Source: Candidatus Nitrosoglobus terrae (GTDB lineage Bacteria; Pseudomonadota; Gammaproteobacteria; Nitrosococcales; Nitrosococcaceae). Taken from it: a DNA stretch of 64,000 nt. Within the stretch, counting starts at the first letter, position 1. Each line of letters begins with the position of its first letter. Of the stretch, positions 8,958 to 18,366 are shown one piece after another. Made by a program: the position numbers and the translations under genes. The stretch spans positions 372,001 to 436,000 of the forward strand of contig NZ_AP014836.1 of the NCBI RefSeq assembly GCF_002356115.1, given 5' to 3'. A model generated the notes under the pieces. It saw only the letters and a program-made list of their open reading frames with translations. It was not told where the DNA came from and did not search any database.

Positions 8958-10256
8958 ATGAAAGCTTTGGTAGTTGGAGGAGGGGGACGCGAGCACGCAC
9001 TTGCTTGGAAGCTTGCAAAATCACCTCAAGTCGATTTGATCTATGTAGCACCGGGTAATGCGGGAACCGCAGCAGAGCCTAAGTTAAAAAATATTGCTAT
9101 TAAACCTGATGATATATCAGCGCTCTTGGCCTTTGCGCTAGCAGAGGGTATCGGATTAACTATAGTTGGGCCGGAAATTTCTTTAATTTTAGGTATTGTG
9201 GATGTTTTTGAAAAGGCAGGCTTGCGTTGTTTAGGCCCTCATCGTGCTGCTGCTCGTTTAGAGGGATCTAAATCTTTTGCTAAAGATTTTTTAACCCGTC
9301 AAAATATTCCGACGGCTCGCTATCAGGTTTTTGATGATCCAGATGAAGCCATTACCTATATTAAAACCCAGGTTACCCCGATTGTAGTAAAAGCTGATGG
9401 CTTAGCTGCAGGTAAAGGTGTTGTTATAGCCCAGACTGAATGGGAAGCTATTGAGGCTATCCATGAAATACAAGTTAGTGGCGTATTTGGTGAGGCCGGG
9501 AACCGCGTGGTGATTGAGGAGTTTCTAGCGGGAGAGGAAGCTAGCTTTATTGTGATAACTGATGGCGAGCATATTTTGCCTTTAGTAAGCACGCAAGATC
9601 ATAAGGCTCGTGATAACGGAGATAGGGGCCCCAATACAGGGGGTATGGGAGCCTACTCTCCAGCACCAGTGATAACAGAGCGTGTTTATAACCGCATTAT
9701 GGAAGAGGTGATTGTCCCCACTGTGCGGGGTATGGCTGAAGAAGGGTATCCTTATAGAGGATTTTTATACGCTGGGCTGATGATTGATAAAAATGGATCG
9801 CCTAAGGTACTGGAATATAATTGCCGTTTTGGAGATCCAGAAGCTCAGCCTATTATGATGCGTCTACGCTCAGATTTGATGACGTTATTCTTAGCAACTG
9901 TTGAGAGACGGTTACATGAAATAAGTGTGGAGTGGGACCCTCGTGCAGCCGTAGGCGTAGTAATGGTAGCAAAGGGCTACCCTGGATCTTATGCTATAAA
10001 TGATCCTATTTATGGACTACCTGTCCCTGAACGCGAAGATTGTAAAGTGTTTCATGCGGGCACGATTGAAAAAGGAGGACAAATCCTAACTGCAGGAGGA
10101 CGTGTCCTTTGTGCTTGCGGCCTTGGGAGTTCTGTAACTCAGGCGCAAGCTATAGCTTATAGCTTGGTGCAGCAGATTACTTGGAAAGAAGCCTATTATC
10201 GTACTGATATTGGCTATCGTGCTATCACTAGAGAGGCAGATCGGGATAATAATTAG
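8958..10256 (+). CDS. purD: Phosphoribosylamine-glycine ligase (GAR synthetase)
   Basis: Second step of purine biosynthesis: ATP-dependent joining of phosphoribosylamine and glycine. The 432-residue product has the family length, beginning MKALVVGGGGREHALAWKLA (the N-terminal substrate-binding domain), followed by the ATP-grasp core with KADGLAAGKGV, DHKARDNGDRGPNTGGMGAYSP and the metal-binding end LEYNCRFGDPEAQ. No purH precedes it, unlike E. coli. It is divergent from thiC; both purine and thiamine pathways share aminoimidazole ribotide, though the shared position may be accidental. No Shine-Dalgarno is obvious before the ATG. Confidence 0.97.
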   Translation: MKALVVGGGGREHALAWKLAKSPQVDLIYVAPGNAGTAAEPKLKNIAIKPDDISALLAFALAEGIGLTIVGPEISLILGIVDVFEKAGLRCLGPHRAAARLEGSKSFAKDFLTRQNIPTARYQVFDDPDEAITYIKTQVTPIVVKADGLAAGKGVVIAQTEWEAIEAIHEIQVSGVFGEAGNRVVIEEFLAGEEASFIVITDGEHILPLVSTQDHKARDNGDRGPNTGGMGAYSPAPVITERVYNRIMEEVIVPTVRGMAEEGYPYRGFLYAGLMIDKNGSPKVLEYNCRFGDPEAQPIMMRLRSDLMTLFLATVERRLHEISVEWDPRAAVGVVMVAKGYPGSYAINDPIYGLPVPEREDCKVFHAGTIEKGGQILTAGGRVLCACGLGSSVTQAQAIAYSLVQQITWKEAYYRTDIGYRAITREADRDNN

Positions 10257-10364
10257 AAATTTAGCTATATATTAAATAGCTACTGGTTGAGTCTCTACAG
10301 GTATAGATTTTCGGTTATTTCCACTAAATAAAACTATTTTCAGTAAATAATTAAGGAGAGATAG

Positions 10365-11237
10365 ATGTCTATAGCGCATCCTATTATTGCTGTGACTGGC
10401 TCATCTGGGGCGGGCACATCTACAATAAAACACGCCTTTAATGATATGTTTCGGCGTGAAGGTATTAAACCGGTAGTGATAGAAGGGGATAGTTTTCACC
10501 GCTACGATCGTAAGGCTATGAAAGAAAAAGTAGCGGAATATGAGGTGAAAGGAAAAATTTTGACTCATTTTGGCCCAGAAGCTAACGAGCTAGAGAAATT
10601 AGAGGCTTTATTTCGAGAGTATTCGCAGCAGGGTAGCGGGAAAAAGCGGTTTTATATCCATAGTGAAGAAGAGGGAAAGCCTTACGGTTTAGCCTCAGGG
10701 ACGTTTACTCCGTGGGAGCCTATTGAATCAGATAATCATTTGCTTTTTTATGAAGGTCTTCATGGAGGCGTGGTCACCAATCAGGTGAATGTAGCCCGGT
10801 ATGTGGATTTACTTGTGGGTGTAGTGCCTGTAGTAAATTTAGAGTGGATTCAAAAAATTCACCGGGATTGCCTTAATCGCGGCTACTCTTCGGAGGCTGT
10901 AGTTCAAATCATTCTAAAACGCATGCCAGATTATGTGCACTATATCTGCCCGCAATTTTCTCATACCCATATTAACTTTCAGCGAGTACCTTTAGTAGAT
11001 ACCTCTAATCCTTTTATTGCCCGAGATATTCCAGCACCGGATGAGAGTAGTGTGGTAATTCGTTTCCGTGATCTTCATATGGCCAATTTTCCTTACTATT
11101 TAGGTATGCTCAAGGGATCTTTCATGTCCCGGGCAAATACTCTAGTAGTGCCTGGAGGTAAAATGGGACTTGCGATGGAGATTGTGCTAACACCCATTAT
11201 TCATGATTTAATGGAGAAAAAACGTGCTCGCGGTTAA
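10365..11237 (+). CDS. prk: Phosphoribulokinase, proteobacterial class I
   Basis: Catalyses ATP-dependent phosphorylation of ribulose 5-phosphate to ribulose 1,5-bisphosphate, the step that feeds RuBisCO in the Calvin cycle. The 290-residue product is of the short octameric proteobacterial type, with P-loop GSSGAGTSTIK (residues 13-23), EGDSFHRYDR, FYEGLHGG and VNLEWIQKI as conserved blocks. A strong AAGGAG precedes the ATG. E. coli PrkB is a close relative in an organism without RuBisCO, so enzymatic class is firm but a Calvin-cycle role depends on RuBisCO genes elsewhere. tsaC follows after nine bases. Confidence 0.9.
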   Translation: MSIAHPIIAVTGSSGAGTSTIKHAFNDMFRREGIKPVVIEGDSFHRYDRKAMKEKVAEYEVKGKILTHFGPEANELEKLEALFREYSQQGSGKKRFYIHSEEEGKPYGLASGTFTPWEPIESDNHLLFYEGLHGGVVTNQVNVARYVDLLVGVVPVVNLEWIQKIHRDCLNRGYSSEAVVQIILKRMPDYVHYICPQFSHTHINFQRVPLVDTSNPFIARDIPAPDESSVVIRFRDLHMANFPYYLGMLKGSFMSRANTLVVPGGKMGLAMEIVLTPIIHDLMEKKRARG

Positions 11238-11245
11238 GGTTTACA

Positions 11246-12762
<1,517 letters not shown>

Positions 12763-12829
12763 ATTATGATTAAGATCTAATCTTAGATTTTGATCAGCTC
12801 ATAAGGCGCTGATTTCCTCTTAATTAGGA

Positions 12830-13294
12830 TTATCCACCGTTATGAAAGTCCTGTTGTCGCCAAGCTTCATAGAGTACTATGGCAACAGCATTGGATAAAT
12901 TAAGGCTACGGCTAAAAGGTAGCATAGGGATTCGTAAAACCTGCGCTACAGGAAGGGTACTGAGGATTTTTTGTGGGAGACCTCGGGTTTCCGGGCCAAA
13001 TAATAGCGCATCATCGGGATGAAATTTAACTTCATGATAGTATTGCTGACCACGAGTGGAGCAGGCCCATAATTGTGTAGGGTGAACCATGGCTGAGAAA
13101 TGCTCTATACTTGAATACACTTTGATGTTTGCCCATTCGTGGTAATCTAAGCCTGCGCGGCGTAGCTGTTTATCTTCAAGATGAAATCCTAGTGGTTCTA
13201 TCAAATGGAGGGTAGCCCCTGTATTAGCGCAAAGGCGGATAATGTTCCCTGTATTGGGCGGGATCTCTGGTTCAAATAAAACAATGTGGAACAT
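12830..13294 (-). CDS. trmL: tRNA (cytidine/uridine-2'-O-)-methyltransferase TrmL
   Basis: SPOUT-class methyltransferase that methylates the 2'-O of the wobble nucleotide (position 34) of tRNA-Leu species, using SAM in the trefoil knot. The 154-residue product has the family length and motifs: [20 protein letters not shown] at residues 7-26, [11 protein letters not shown] and the knot [26 protein letters not shown]. Only about 20 bases separate its ATG from that of the divergent pyrD, so its promoter must lie within that gene. Confidence 0.96.
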   Translation of the reverse strand: MFHIVLFEPEIPPNTGNIIRLCANTGATLHLIEPLGFHLEDKQLRRAGLDYHEWANIKVYSSIEHFSAMVHPTQLWACSTRGQQYYHEVKFHPDDALLFGPETRGLPQKILSTLPVAQVLRIPMLPFSRSLNLSNAVAIVLYEAWRQQDFHNGG

Positions 13295-13314
13295 AGCAAT
13301 TTAGCTTGCAGCAA

Positions 13315-14310
13315 ATGGTTGAAGTGTTAAATACAAGTATAAGCGATCTTGATCGAGCAAAGCTGGAGGTTGATTTTTGTGGGCTTAAATTACAAAGTCC
13401 CTTAGTATTACTCTCAGGCTGTGTTGGTTTTGGAGAAGAATATACTCGTATAGCTGGATTTTCCAACCGAGAGATTGGTGCAGTATGCTTGAAAGGGACA
13501 ACAAAATCCCCTCGTCTGGGTAATTTACCTCATAGAGTTTATGAGACCCCAATGGGAATGTTAAATTCCATTGGCTTGCAAAATCCTGGTGTAGATCATG
13601 TGGTTGACCATATTTTACCAGGGCTGGATTTTAACGAAACTCGATATATCGCGAATGTCTCTGGATCTACTATTGAAGAGTATATAGAAGTAAGTCGTCG
13701 CTTTGAAGATTCTCCTATTGATGCCATTGAAATTAATATTTCTTGCCCTAATGTAAAAGAAGGAGGCGTTGCTTTTGGTAATGATCCAGACATGTCAGCA
13801 CGAGTGGTAGCGGCTTGCCGTAAAGTGACTTCTAAGCCTTTGATCACTAAACTTTCTCCGAATCAAACTTCGATTGAAGAAAATGCTCGCCGTTGTATTG
13901 AGGCTGGAACAGATGCATTTGCAGTGATTAATACACTCATGGGGATGGCTATTGATATAGAACAGCGATCTCCAATTTTAGGGAATATTCAAGGAGGGCT
14001 ATCTGGGCCAGCGATAAAGCCTATTGCTTTACTTAAAGTATATCAGGTTTATCAGATATGCCGAGAATACAACATACCTATTATTGGCCAAGGGGGGATA
14101 AGTTCAAGCGAAGATGCTTTAGAGTTTTTAATTGCGGGCGCTACTACTGTGGGGGTAGGGACAGCTTTGTTTTACGATCCATTACTTTGTTCTAAAATTA
14201 ACTCTGGAATCATTGATTATCTAAATCGACATAATTTGGCAGAAATAAGGGGATTAACGGGTAGTTTATGCCTCAGTGAGAAAATTATGAGCTGTGGTGA
14301 TTATAATTAA
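13315..14310 (+). CDS. pyrD: Dihydroorotate dehydrogenase, class 1B catalytic subunit type
   Basis: FMN enzyme of pyrimidine synthesis oxidising dihydroorotate to orotate. The product (331 residues from this ATG; TTG at 13306 would add three) aligns with class 1B PyrD: GCVGFGEEYTRI, NSIGLQNPGVDHV, and NISCPNVKEGGVAFG with the cysteine base of class 1 enzymes, then GQGGISSSEDALEFLIAGATTVGVGTA. Class 1B normally works with the NAD/FAD/2Fe-2S subunit PyrK; none is adjacent. Most gammaproteobacteria use the quinone-linked class 2 enzyme instead. No clear Shine-Dalgarno precedes any candidate start. Confidence 0.85.
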   Translation: MVEVLNTSISDLDRAKLEVDFCGLKLQSPLVLLSGCVGFGEEYTRIAGFSNREIGAVCLKGTTKSPRLGNLPHRVYETPMGMLNSIGLQNPGVDHVVDHILPGLDFNETRYIANVSGSTIEEYIEVSRRFEDSPIDAIEINISCPNVKEGGVAFGNDPDMSARVVAACRKVTSKPLITKLSPNQTSIEENARRCIEAGTDAFAVINTLMGMAIDIEQRSPILGNIQGGLSGPAIKPIALLKVYQVYQICREYNIPIIGQGGISSSEDALEFLIAGATTVGVGTALFYDPLLCSKINSGIIDYLNRHNLAEIRGLTGSLCLSEKIMSCGDYN

Positions 14311-14470
14311 AAGATTAGACTCTAAGAGATGAAATATTAGGTTAAAGCATGGATCTTGAAGTAATTACGCTAAATTTAAACTTAGAACTACTATTAGTGT
14401 AGTAAATAATATTATGTATAGCTTAGGATCAATACAACTGTAATCTGCTCTTTTATTTATTTTTTGATAA

Positions 14471-14489
14471 TCATGTAGTAATTACATGA
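14471..14489. promoter_or_regulatory. Palindrome before the methyltransferase gene
   Basis: TCATGTA-gtaat-TACATGA is a perfect inverted repeat with 7-base arms, located 65 bases before the start at 14554 in a 243-base gap. It may be a dimeric repressor site; it lacks a T-run and so is not a terminator. The rest of the gap is AT-rich with no other feature seen. Confidence 0.35.
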
Positions 14490-14553
14490 AGAGAGAGGGG
14501 GAGTTTCATGGGATGAAATTAAAGCGACGTTTTTTTGAATTAGATCTAGCGTA

Positions 14554-15297
14554 ATGAATACATCCTACCTACTCCGTCGAGATTTTTGTACATGGCTAGA
14601 GAAACCATTAGGGCAGCGCTTACTCAAGATTGAGCAGGCAGAATTAGAAGGTATTTTACCCAATTTATTTGGTTATCATTTAATTCAATTAGGGGCAGTA
14701 TCTAAAGAAGTAGATTTATTATCTTCCAGCTGTATTTGGCATCAAGTGGTTTTAGAAGTAGATATTTGGTCAGAAGCTCAGTCTCCTGGATTACTATCTC
14801 GTGTTGATGCTTTACCATTTGCTAGTGCAACAGTAGATGTCATAGTGTTACCCCATGTGTTGGAATATGAACCTAATCCATATCAGATACTACGGGAGGT
14901 TCAGCGGGTACTAGTTCCTGAGGGTACATTAATTATTTTAGGGCTAAATCCTTGGAGTTTTTGGGGACTCTGGCGGTTTTTTTTATATCGACACAAACAA
15001 ATGCCTTGGTACGGGCGCTTCTATAGCCTTGCTTGTATTCGGAGCTGGTTAACGCTATTGGGTCTTGAAGCAGTGAAATCAAGCCGCTTTTTATTCTGCC
15101 CGCCCTTAGGGCAGTCTATTAGACTAGAGCAAAAGCCGCATTTTCTGGAAGATATTGGCCGTCGTTGGTGTCCTTTTTTTGCGGGAGGTTATTTGATAGT
15201 AGCTAAAAAGCAAGTGGTGCGCCTAAGCCCTGTGGATGCTAGGTGGTGTGACAATAGTAGTTTAGAAATATCTAGTCTTGCGGAGCCTGTAGCTTGA
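14554..15297 (+). CDS. SAM-dependent methyltransferase (YafS-like)
   Basis: Class I methyltransferase of 247 residues. The methyltransferase fold is recognisable from [36 protein letters not shown] (residues ~85-120) and [15 protein letters not shown] after it, typical of the methyltransferase_11 family. The N-terminal motif I is weak: the usual glycine-rich loop is replaced by [15 protein letters not shown]. coli yafS, also next to rnhA and dnaQ, encodes the same kind of protein of unknown substrate. Ends 10 bases before rnhA, on the same strand. Confidence 0.85.
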   Translation: MNTSYLLRRDFCTWLEKPLGQRLLKIEQAELEGILPNLFGYHLIQLGAVSKEVDLLSSSCIWHQVVLEVDIWSEAQSPGLLSRVDALPFASATVDVIVLPHVLEYEPNPYQILREVQRVLVPEGTLIILGLNPWSFWGLWRFFLYRHKQMPWYGRFYSLACIRSWLTLLGLEAVKSSRFLFCPPLGQSIRLEQKPHFLEDIGRRWCPFFAGGYLIVAKKQVVRLSPVDARWCDNSSLEISSLAEPVA

Positions 15298-15307
15298 GAA
15301 TATTTCT

Positions 15308-15751
15308 ATGAATGATATCGTACAAATTTTCACTGATGGAGCTTGTAGTGGGAATCCAGGGGCCGGTGGTTGGGGGGTTTTATTACGCTATCGAGGGAAG
15401 GAAAAGACCTTATCAGGTAGCGAGCTAAGAACAACTAATAATCGTATGGAGCTTATGGCAGCTATTCAGGCCTTAGAGTCGCTTAAAAAACCATGCCAAG
15501 TGCAGTTAGTTACAGACTCTCAATATTTGTGCCAGGGGATTACCAGCTGGGTATCTAACTGGGAGCGATGTGGTTGGAGAACAGCGGGTCGCCATCCAGT
15601 TAAAAATATGGATTTATGGCAGCGCTTAACTCAAGCGGCAGCCAAACATCAGGTGGAATGGTTATGGGTTCGTGGGCATGATGGACATCTAGAGAATGAG
15701 CAGGTTGATTTCTTAGCCCGGAAAGCTATTACTAGATTGGGAAATAATTGA
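15308..15751 (+). CDS. rnhA: Ribonuclease HI
   Basis: Degrades the RNA strand of RNA-DNA hybrids, removing R-loops and primers. The 147-residue product keeps the E. coli numbering of all catalytic residues: D10 ([11 protein letters not shown]), E48 (NNRMELMAA), D70 (VTDSQY) and D134 (NEQVDFLAR), plus H124 in VRGHDGH. The basic protrusion is present around residues 80-100. Its stop overlaps the dnaQ start as TGATG, an arrangement that couples the two genes. Confidence 0.98.
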   Translation: MNDIVQIFTDGACSGNPGAGGWGVLLRYRGKEKTLSGSELRTTNNRMELMAAIQALESLKKPCQVQLVTDSQYLCQGITSWVSNWERCGWRTAGRHPVKNMDLWQRLTQAAAKHQVEWLWVRGHDGHLENEQVDFLARKAITRLGNN

Positions 15752-16464
15752 TGCAACAAATTATATTGGATACTGAAACTACAGGACTGGAAGTTAAAGA
15801 AGGACATCGAGTAATTGAAATTGGTTGTGTTGAGTTAGTCAATCGACGTCTTACGGGTAGAGTCTTTCATAAGAAATTAAACCCTGAACGGGCGATTGAT
15901 GAAAGCGCTCTAAAGATTCACGGCTTAAGTAATGAGGATTTATCTAATCAGCCTCGCTTTGTTGATATTGCAAATGAATTTAAGGCTTTTATTGAAGGCG
16001 CAGAGTTGATAATCCATAATGCGCCTTTCGATGTTGGTTTTTTAGATTACGAGTTCTGTTTACTGGATACTAGCTGGGGCGGAATACGCGCCTGCTGTCT
16101 TGGGATTGTGGATACCTTAGTATTAGCGCGGCGACACCACCCTGGCCAGAGAAATAGCTTAGATGCCCTGTGTAAGCGCTATGGTATTGATAATTCTCAA
16201 CGAGATTTACATGGCGCTCTTCTTGATGCTGAGCTTCTCTGTGAAGTGTATTTAGCGATGACAAGGGAACAGACTAGTATTTTTAGAAATACTGACAGTA
16301 ACACCCAGACTCAATTAGGAATAGAAAAATATCGACCAGTGGCTGCTGGGCGATCAGCACTGAAGGTAATACAAGCAAGTAATGAAGAAAAATCAGCCCA
16401 TGAAGAATGCCTTACTGCTAGTGAGAAGGTTAGCGGTAGTATTTGTTTATGGCGTAGCCAGTAG
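15751..16464 (+). CDS. dnaQ: DNA polymerase III epsilon subunit (3'-5' proofreading exonuclease)
   Basis: Proofreading subunit of the replicative polymerase. The 237-residue product starts [20 protein letters not shown] with Exo I (DTETT), followed by Exo II in IHNAPFDVGFL and Exo III in HGALLDAELL, a complete DEDDh set. The C-terminal ~50 residues form the linker and alpha-binding tail, which is variable. The start chosen is ATG 15751, overlapping the rnhA stop by one base; a TTG at 15748 is also in frame but unnecessary. Confidence 0.96.
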   Translation: MQQIILDTETTGLEVKEGHRVIEIGCVELVNRRLTGRVFHKKLNPERAIDESALKIHGLSNEDLSNQPRFVDIANEFKAFIEGAELIIHNAPFDVGFLDYEFCLLDTSWGGIRACCLGIVDTLVLARRHHPGQRNSLDALCKRYGIDNSQRDLHGALLDAELLCEVYLAMTREQTSIFRNTDSNTQTQLGIEKYRPVAAGRSALKVIQASNEEKSAHEECLTASEKVSGSICLWRSQ

Positions 16465-16482
16465 CTAATTGTTTAATAGAAA

Positions 16483-17565
16483 ATGGATGGTAATAAAGGT
16501 ATTTTTCAATCTAGAGTGCGATCTAGCAATTCATTATTATTAAATGAGCGTTCTCAGCATCTGCTCAAGACCATGGTGGAATGTTATATCCGTGATGGGG
16601 AACCCATTGGATCGAGAACTCTTTCTCGGGAAAGCTCATTAGAACTTAGCCCGGCTACTATTCGCAATGTGATGGCTGATCTGGAAGATTTGGGGTTAGT
16701 GTTTTCCCCTCACACCTCTGCGGGGCGAGTGCCTACGGTTAAGGGGTATCGTTTTTTTATTGATTCATTATTAGAGCCTAGGGAATTAAGTATAGATGCC
16801 ATACATGAGCTGGAATCCCAGCTTGGCGCTGAAGTAGAACCCCAGGCATTGTTAACCATGGCCTCTCAGCTATTATCTGAAATTAGCCGTTTTGCTGGGG
16901 TAGTGATGATGCCTCGGCGAGAATGCCGTGCTTTACGGCAGGTGGAGTTTTTGCAGCTATCTGAGAATCGAATACTTGCTATCTTAGTGATTAATGAACA
17001 GGAAGTGCAAAATCGTATTATTTACTCTTCCTGTCAATACTCATCTTCAGAGTTACAGCAAGCAGCTAACTATCTAAATGCTATTTTTAAAGGTAAAGAT
17101 CTTTACGCAGTACGTTGGTATCTCCTTGCTGAAATGAGTGAGGTACGAGAGGATATGGATAGAATTATGCGTGCTGCGGTAGAGGTGGCTAAGCAAGCCT
17201 TTTTTCCTGAAGAAGGTAAAGTTGAAGATTGTGTAGTGGCCGGGCAGACAAACCTGCTGGATTATATTGATTTGTCAGATAAAGAGCGCTTGCGCTTGCT
17301 GTTTAATGCTTTTAATGAGAAGCAAGATATTTTGCATCTACTAGATCAGTGCTTAAATGCTGGAGGAATCCAAGTTTTTATTGGTGAGGAAGCCGGTTAC
17401 CAAGTATTTAACGGCTGTAGTGTAGTGACTGCCTGTTATGGTTTTTCTGAAGGAGCATTAGGGGTGCTTGGTGTCATTGGCCCCACTCGAATGGACTATG
17501 AGCGAGTTGTTCCTTTAGTTGATATGACTGCACGATTGTTAGGGGCTGCCCTGAATTCAAAATGA
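16483..17565 (+). CDS. hrcA: Heat-inducible transcription repressor HrcA
   Basis: Repressor of class I heat-shock genes that binds the CIRCE element and needs GroEL for activity. The 360-residue product has the N-terminal winged-helix block NERSQHLLKTMVECYIRDGEPIGSRTLSR, then LSPATIRNVMADLEDLGLVFSPHTSAGRVPT, and the C-terminal VIGPTRMDYERVVPLVD typical of the family. It heads the hrcA-grpE-dnaK-dnaJ block. No CIRCE palindrome (TTAGCACTC-N9-GAGTGCTAA) is visible before hrcA, grpE or dnaK, so its targets are probably elsewhere, for example groESL. Confidence 0.96.
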   Translation: MDGNKGIFQSRVRSSNSLLLNERSQHLLKTMVECYIRDGEPIGSRTLSRESSLELSPATIRNVMADLEDLGLVFSPHTSAGRVPTVKGYRFFIDSLLEPRELSIDAIHELESQLGAEVEPQALLTMASQLLSEISRFAGVVMMPRRECRALRQVEFLQLSENRILAILVINEQEVQNRIIYSSCQYSSSELQQAANYLNAIFKGKDLYAVRWYLLAEMSEVREDMDRIMRAAVEVAKQAFFPEEGKVEDCVVAGQTNLLDYIDLSDKERLRLLFNAFNEKQDILHLLDQCLNAGGIQVFIGEEAGYQVFNGCSVVTACYGFSEGALGVLGVIGPTRMDYERVVPLVDMTARLLGAALNSK

Positions 17566-17629
17566 ACCATTTTTTTCCAGCGTAGTTTTAATTAAAAACC
17601 CCGAATAGTTTAGAGAGTAGAGTATTGGT

Positions 17630-18253
17630 ATGACCCACGAAGAGAAAATTACTTCAGAATCTGATATTGCGGCTGAACAATCTCAGATTGCCATCGATCC
17701 TCAGATACAAACGGAAGATGGAGAGACTCAGGATAAAGAGTCCAAAGTTGCTGAAATAGAGAATATGCAACAGCTCTTGGAGGAGGCGCGCAGTAAAATA
17801 GATGAACACTGGAATGAGCTGCTTCGATCAAGGGCTGAGCTGGAGAATCAGCGCCGACGCTATGATCGAGAATTAGAAAAAGCCCGAAAATATGCTTTGG
17901 AGAAATTTGCTCAAGAATTATTGCCAGTTAAAGATAGCCTTGAGATGGGATTAATAGAGGCTCAGGTTGAAAATGTTAGTGTAGCTACGTTACGTGAGGG
18001 AACTGAGCTAATTTTGAAGGAGTTCAATAAAGTCACAGATCAATTTGGTATTAGAGCTATAGATCCTCAAGAAGAGCTTTTTAATCCCGAACTTCATCAA
18101 GCGATATCTGCTCAAGAGAATGATGAAATTGCCCCTAATACAATACTCACTGTTATTCGTAAAGGTTATGTATTAAATGATCGGTTATTACGACCCGCTA
18201 TGGTAATTGTTTCTAAACCAAGCACGCGATCCTTATCTGAAGAGGATGCCTAA
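17630..18253 (+). CDS. grpE: GrpE nucleotide exchange factor
   Basis: Cochaperone that releases ADP from DnaK. The 207-residue product has an acidic disordered N-terminus (~45 residues), a long coiled coil (residues ~45-110, with RAELENQRRRYDRELEKARKYALE), and the C-terminal beta domain with FNPELHQAISAQEND and VIRKGYVLNDRLLRPAMVIVSK, the GrpE signature. It lies between hrcA and dnaK in the classical order. A CCCC-containing stretch (CCCCGAATA, about 17599-17607) upstream could be part of a weak sigma-32 promoter but no -35 partner is clear. Confidence 0.96.
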   Translation: MTHEEKITSESDIAAEQSQIAIDPQIQTEDGETQDKESKVAEIENMQQLLEEARSKIDEHWNELLRSRAELENQRRRYDRELEKARKYALEKFAQELLPVKDSLEMGLIEAQVENVSVATLREGTELILKEFNKVTDQFGIRAIDPQEELFNPELHQAISAQENDEIAPNTILTVIRKGYVLNDRLLRPAMVIVSKPSTRSLSEEDA

Positions 18254-18254
18254 G

Positions 18255-18281
18255 CTTGAAATTAGTTAACATACCCCAATA
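18255..18281 (+). promoter_or_regulatory. Sigma-32 heat-shock promoter before dnaK
   Basis: CTTGAAA at 18255-18261 and CCCCAATA at 18274-18281 are separated by 12 bases, matching the RpoH consensus CTTGAAA-N11-16-CCCCATNT. It lies immediately after the grpE stop and about 86 bases before the dnaK ATG, so dnaK has its own heat-shock start. Confidence 0.85.
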
Positions 18282-18366
18282 ATTAGAATAATTTCAAACA
18301 TAGAAGAAGATATTGGCTTGATCTATCAATATCAGTAAGTACTCAATTTTATGGAGTAGATGAATA

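Noticed and set aside
14349-14402. A 17-codon leucine-rich mini-ORF (MDLEVITLNLNLELLLV) before the methyltransferase gene
   Set aside because: Could be a leader peptide, but the Shine-Dalgarno is weak, no attenuator structure follows, and downstream genes are unrelated to leucine.
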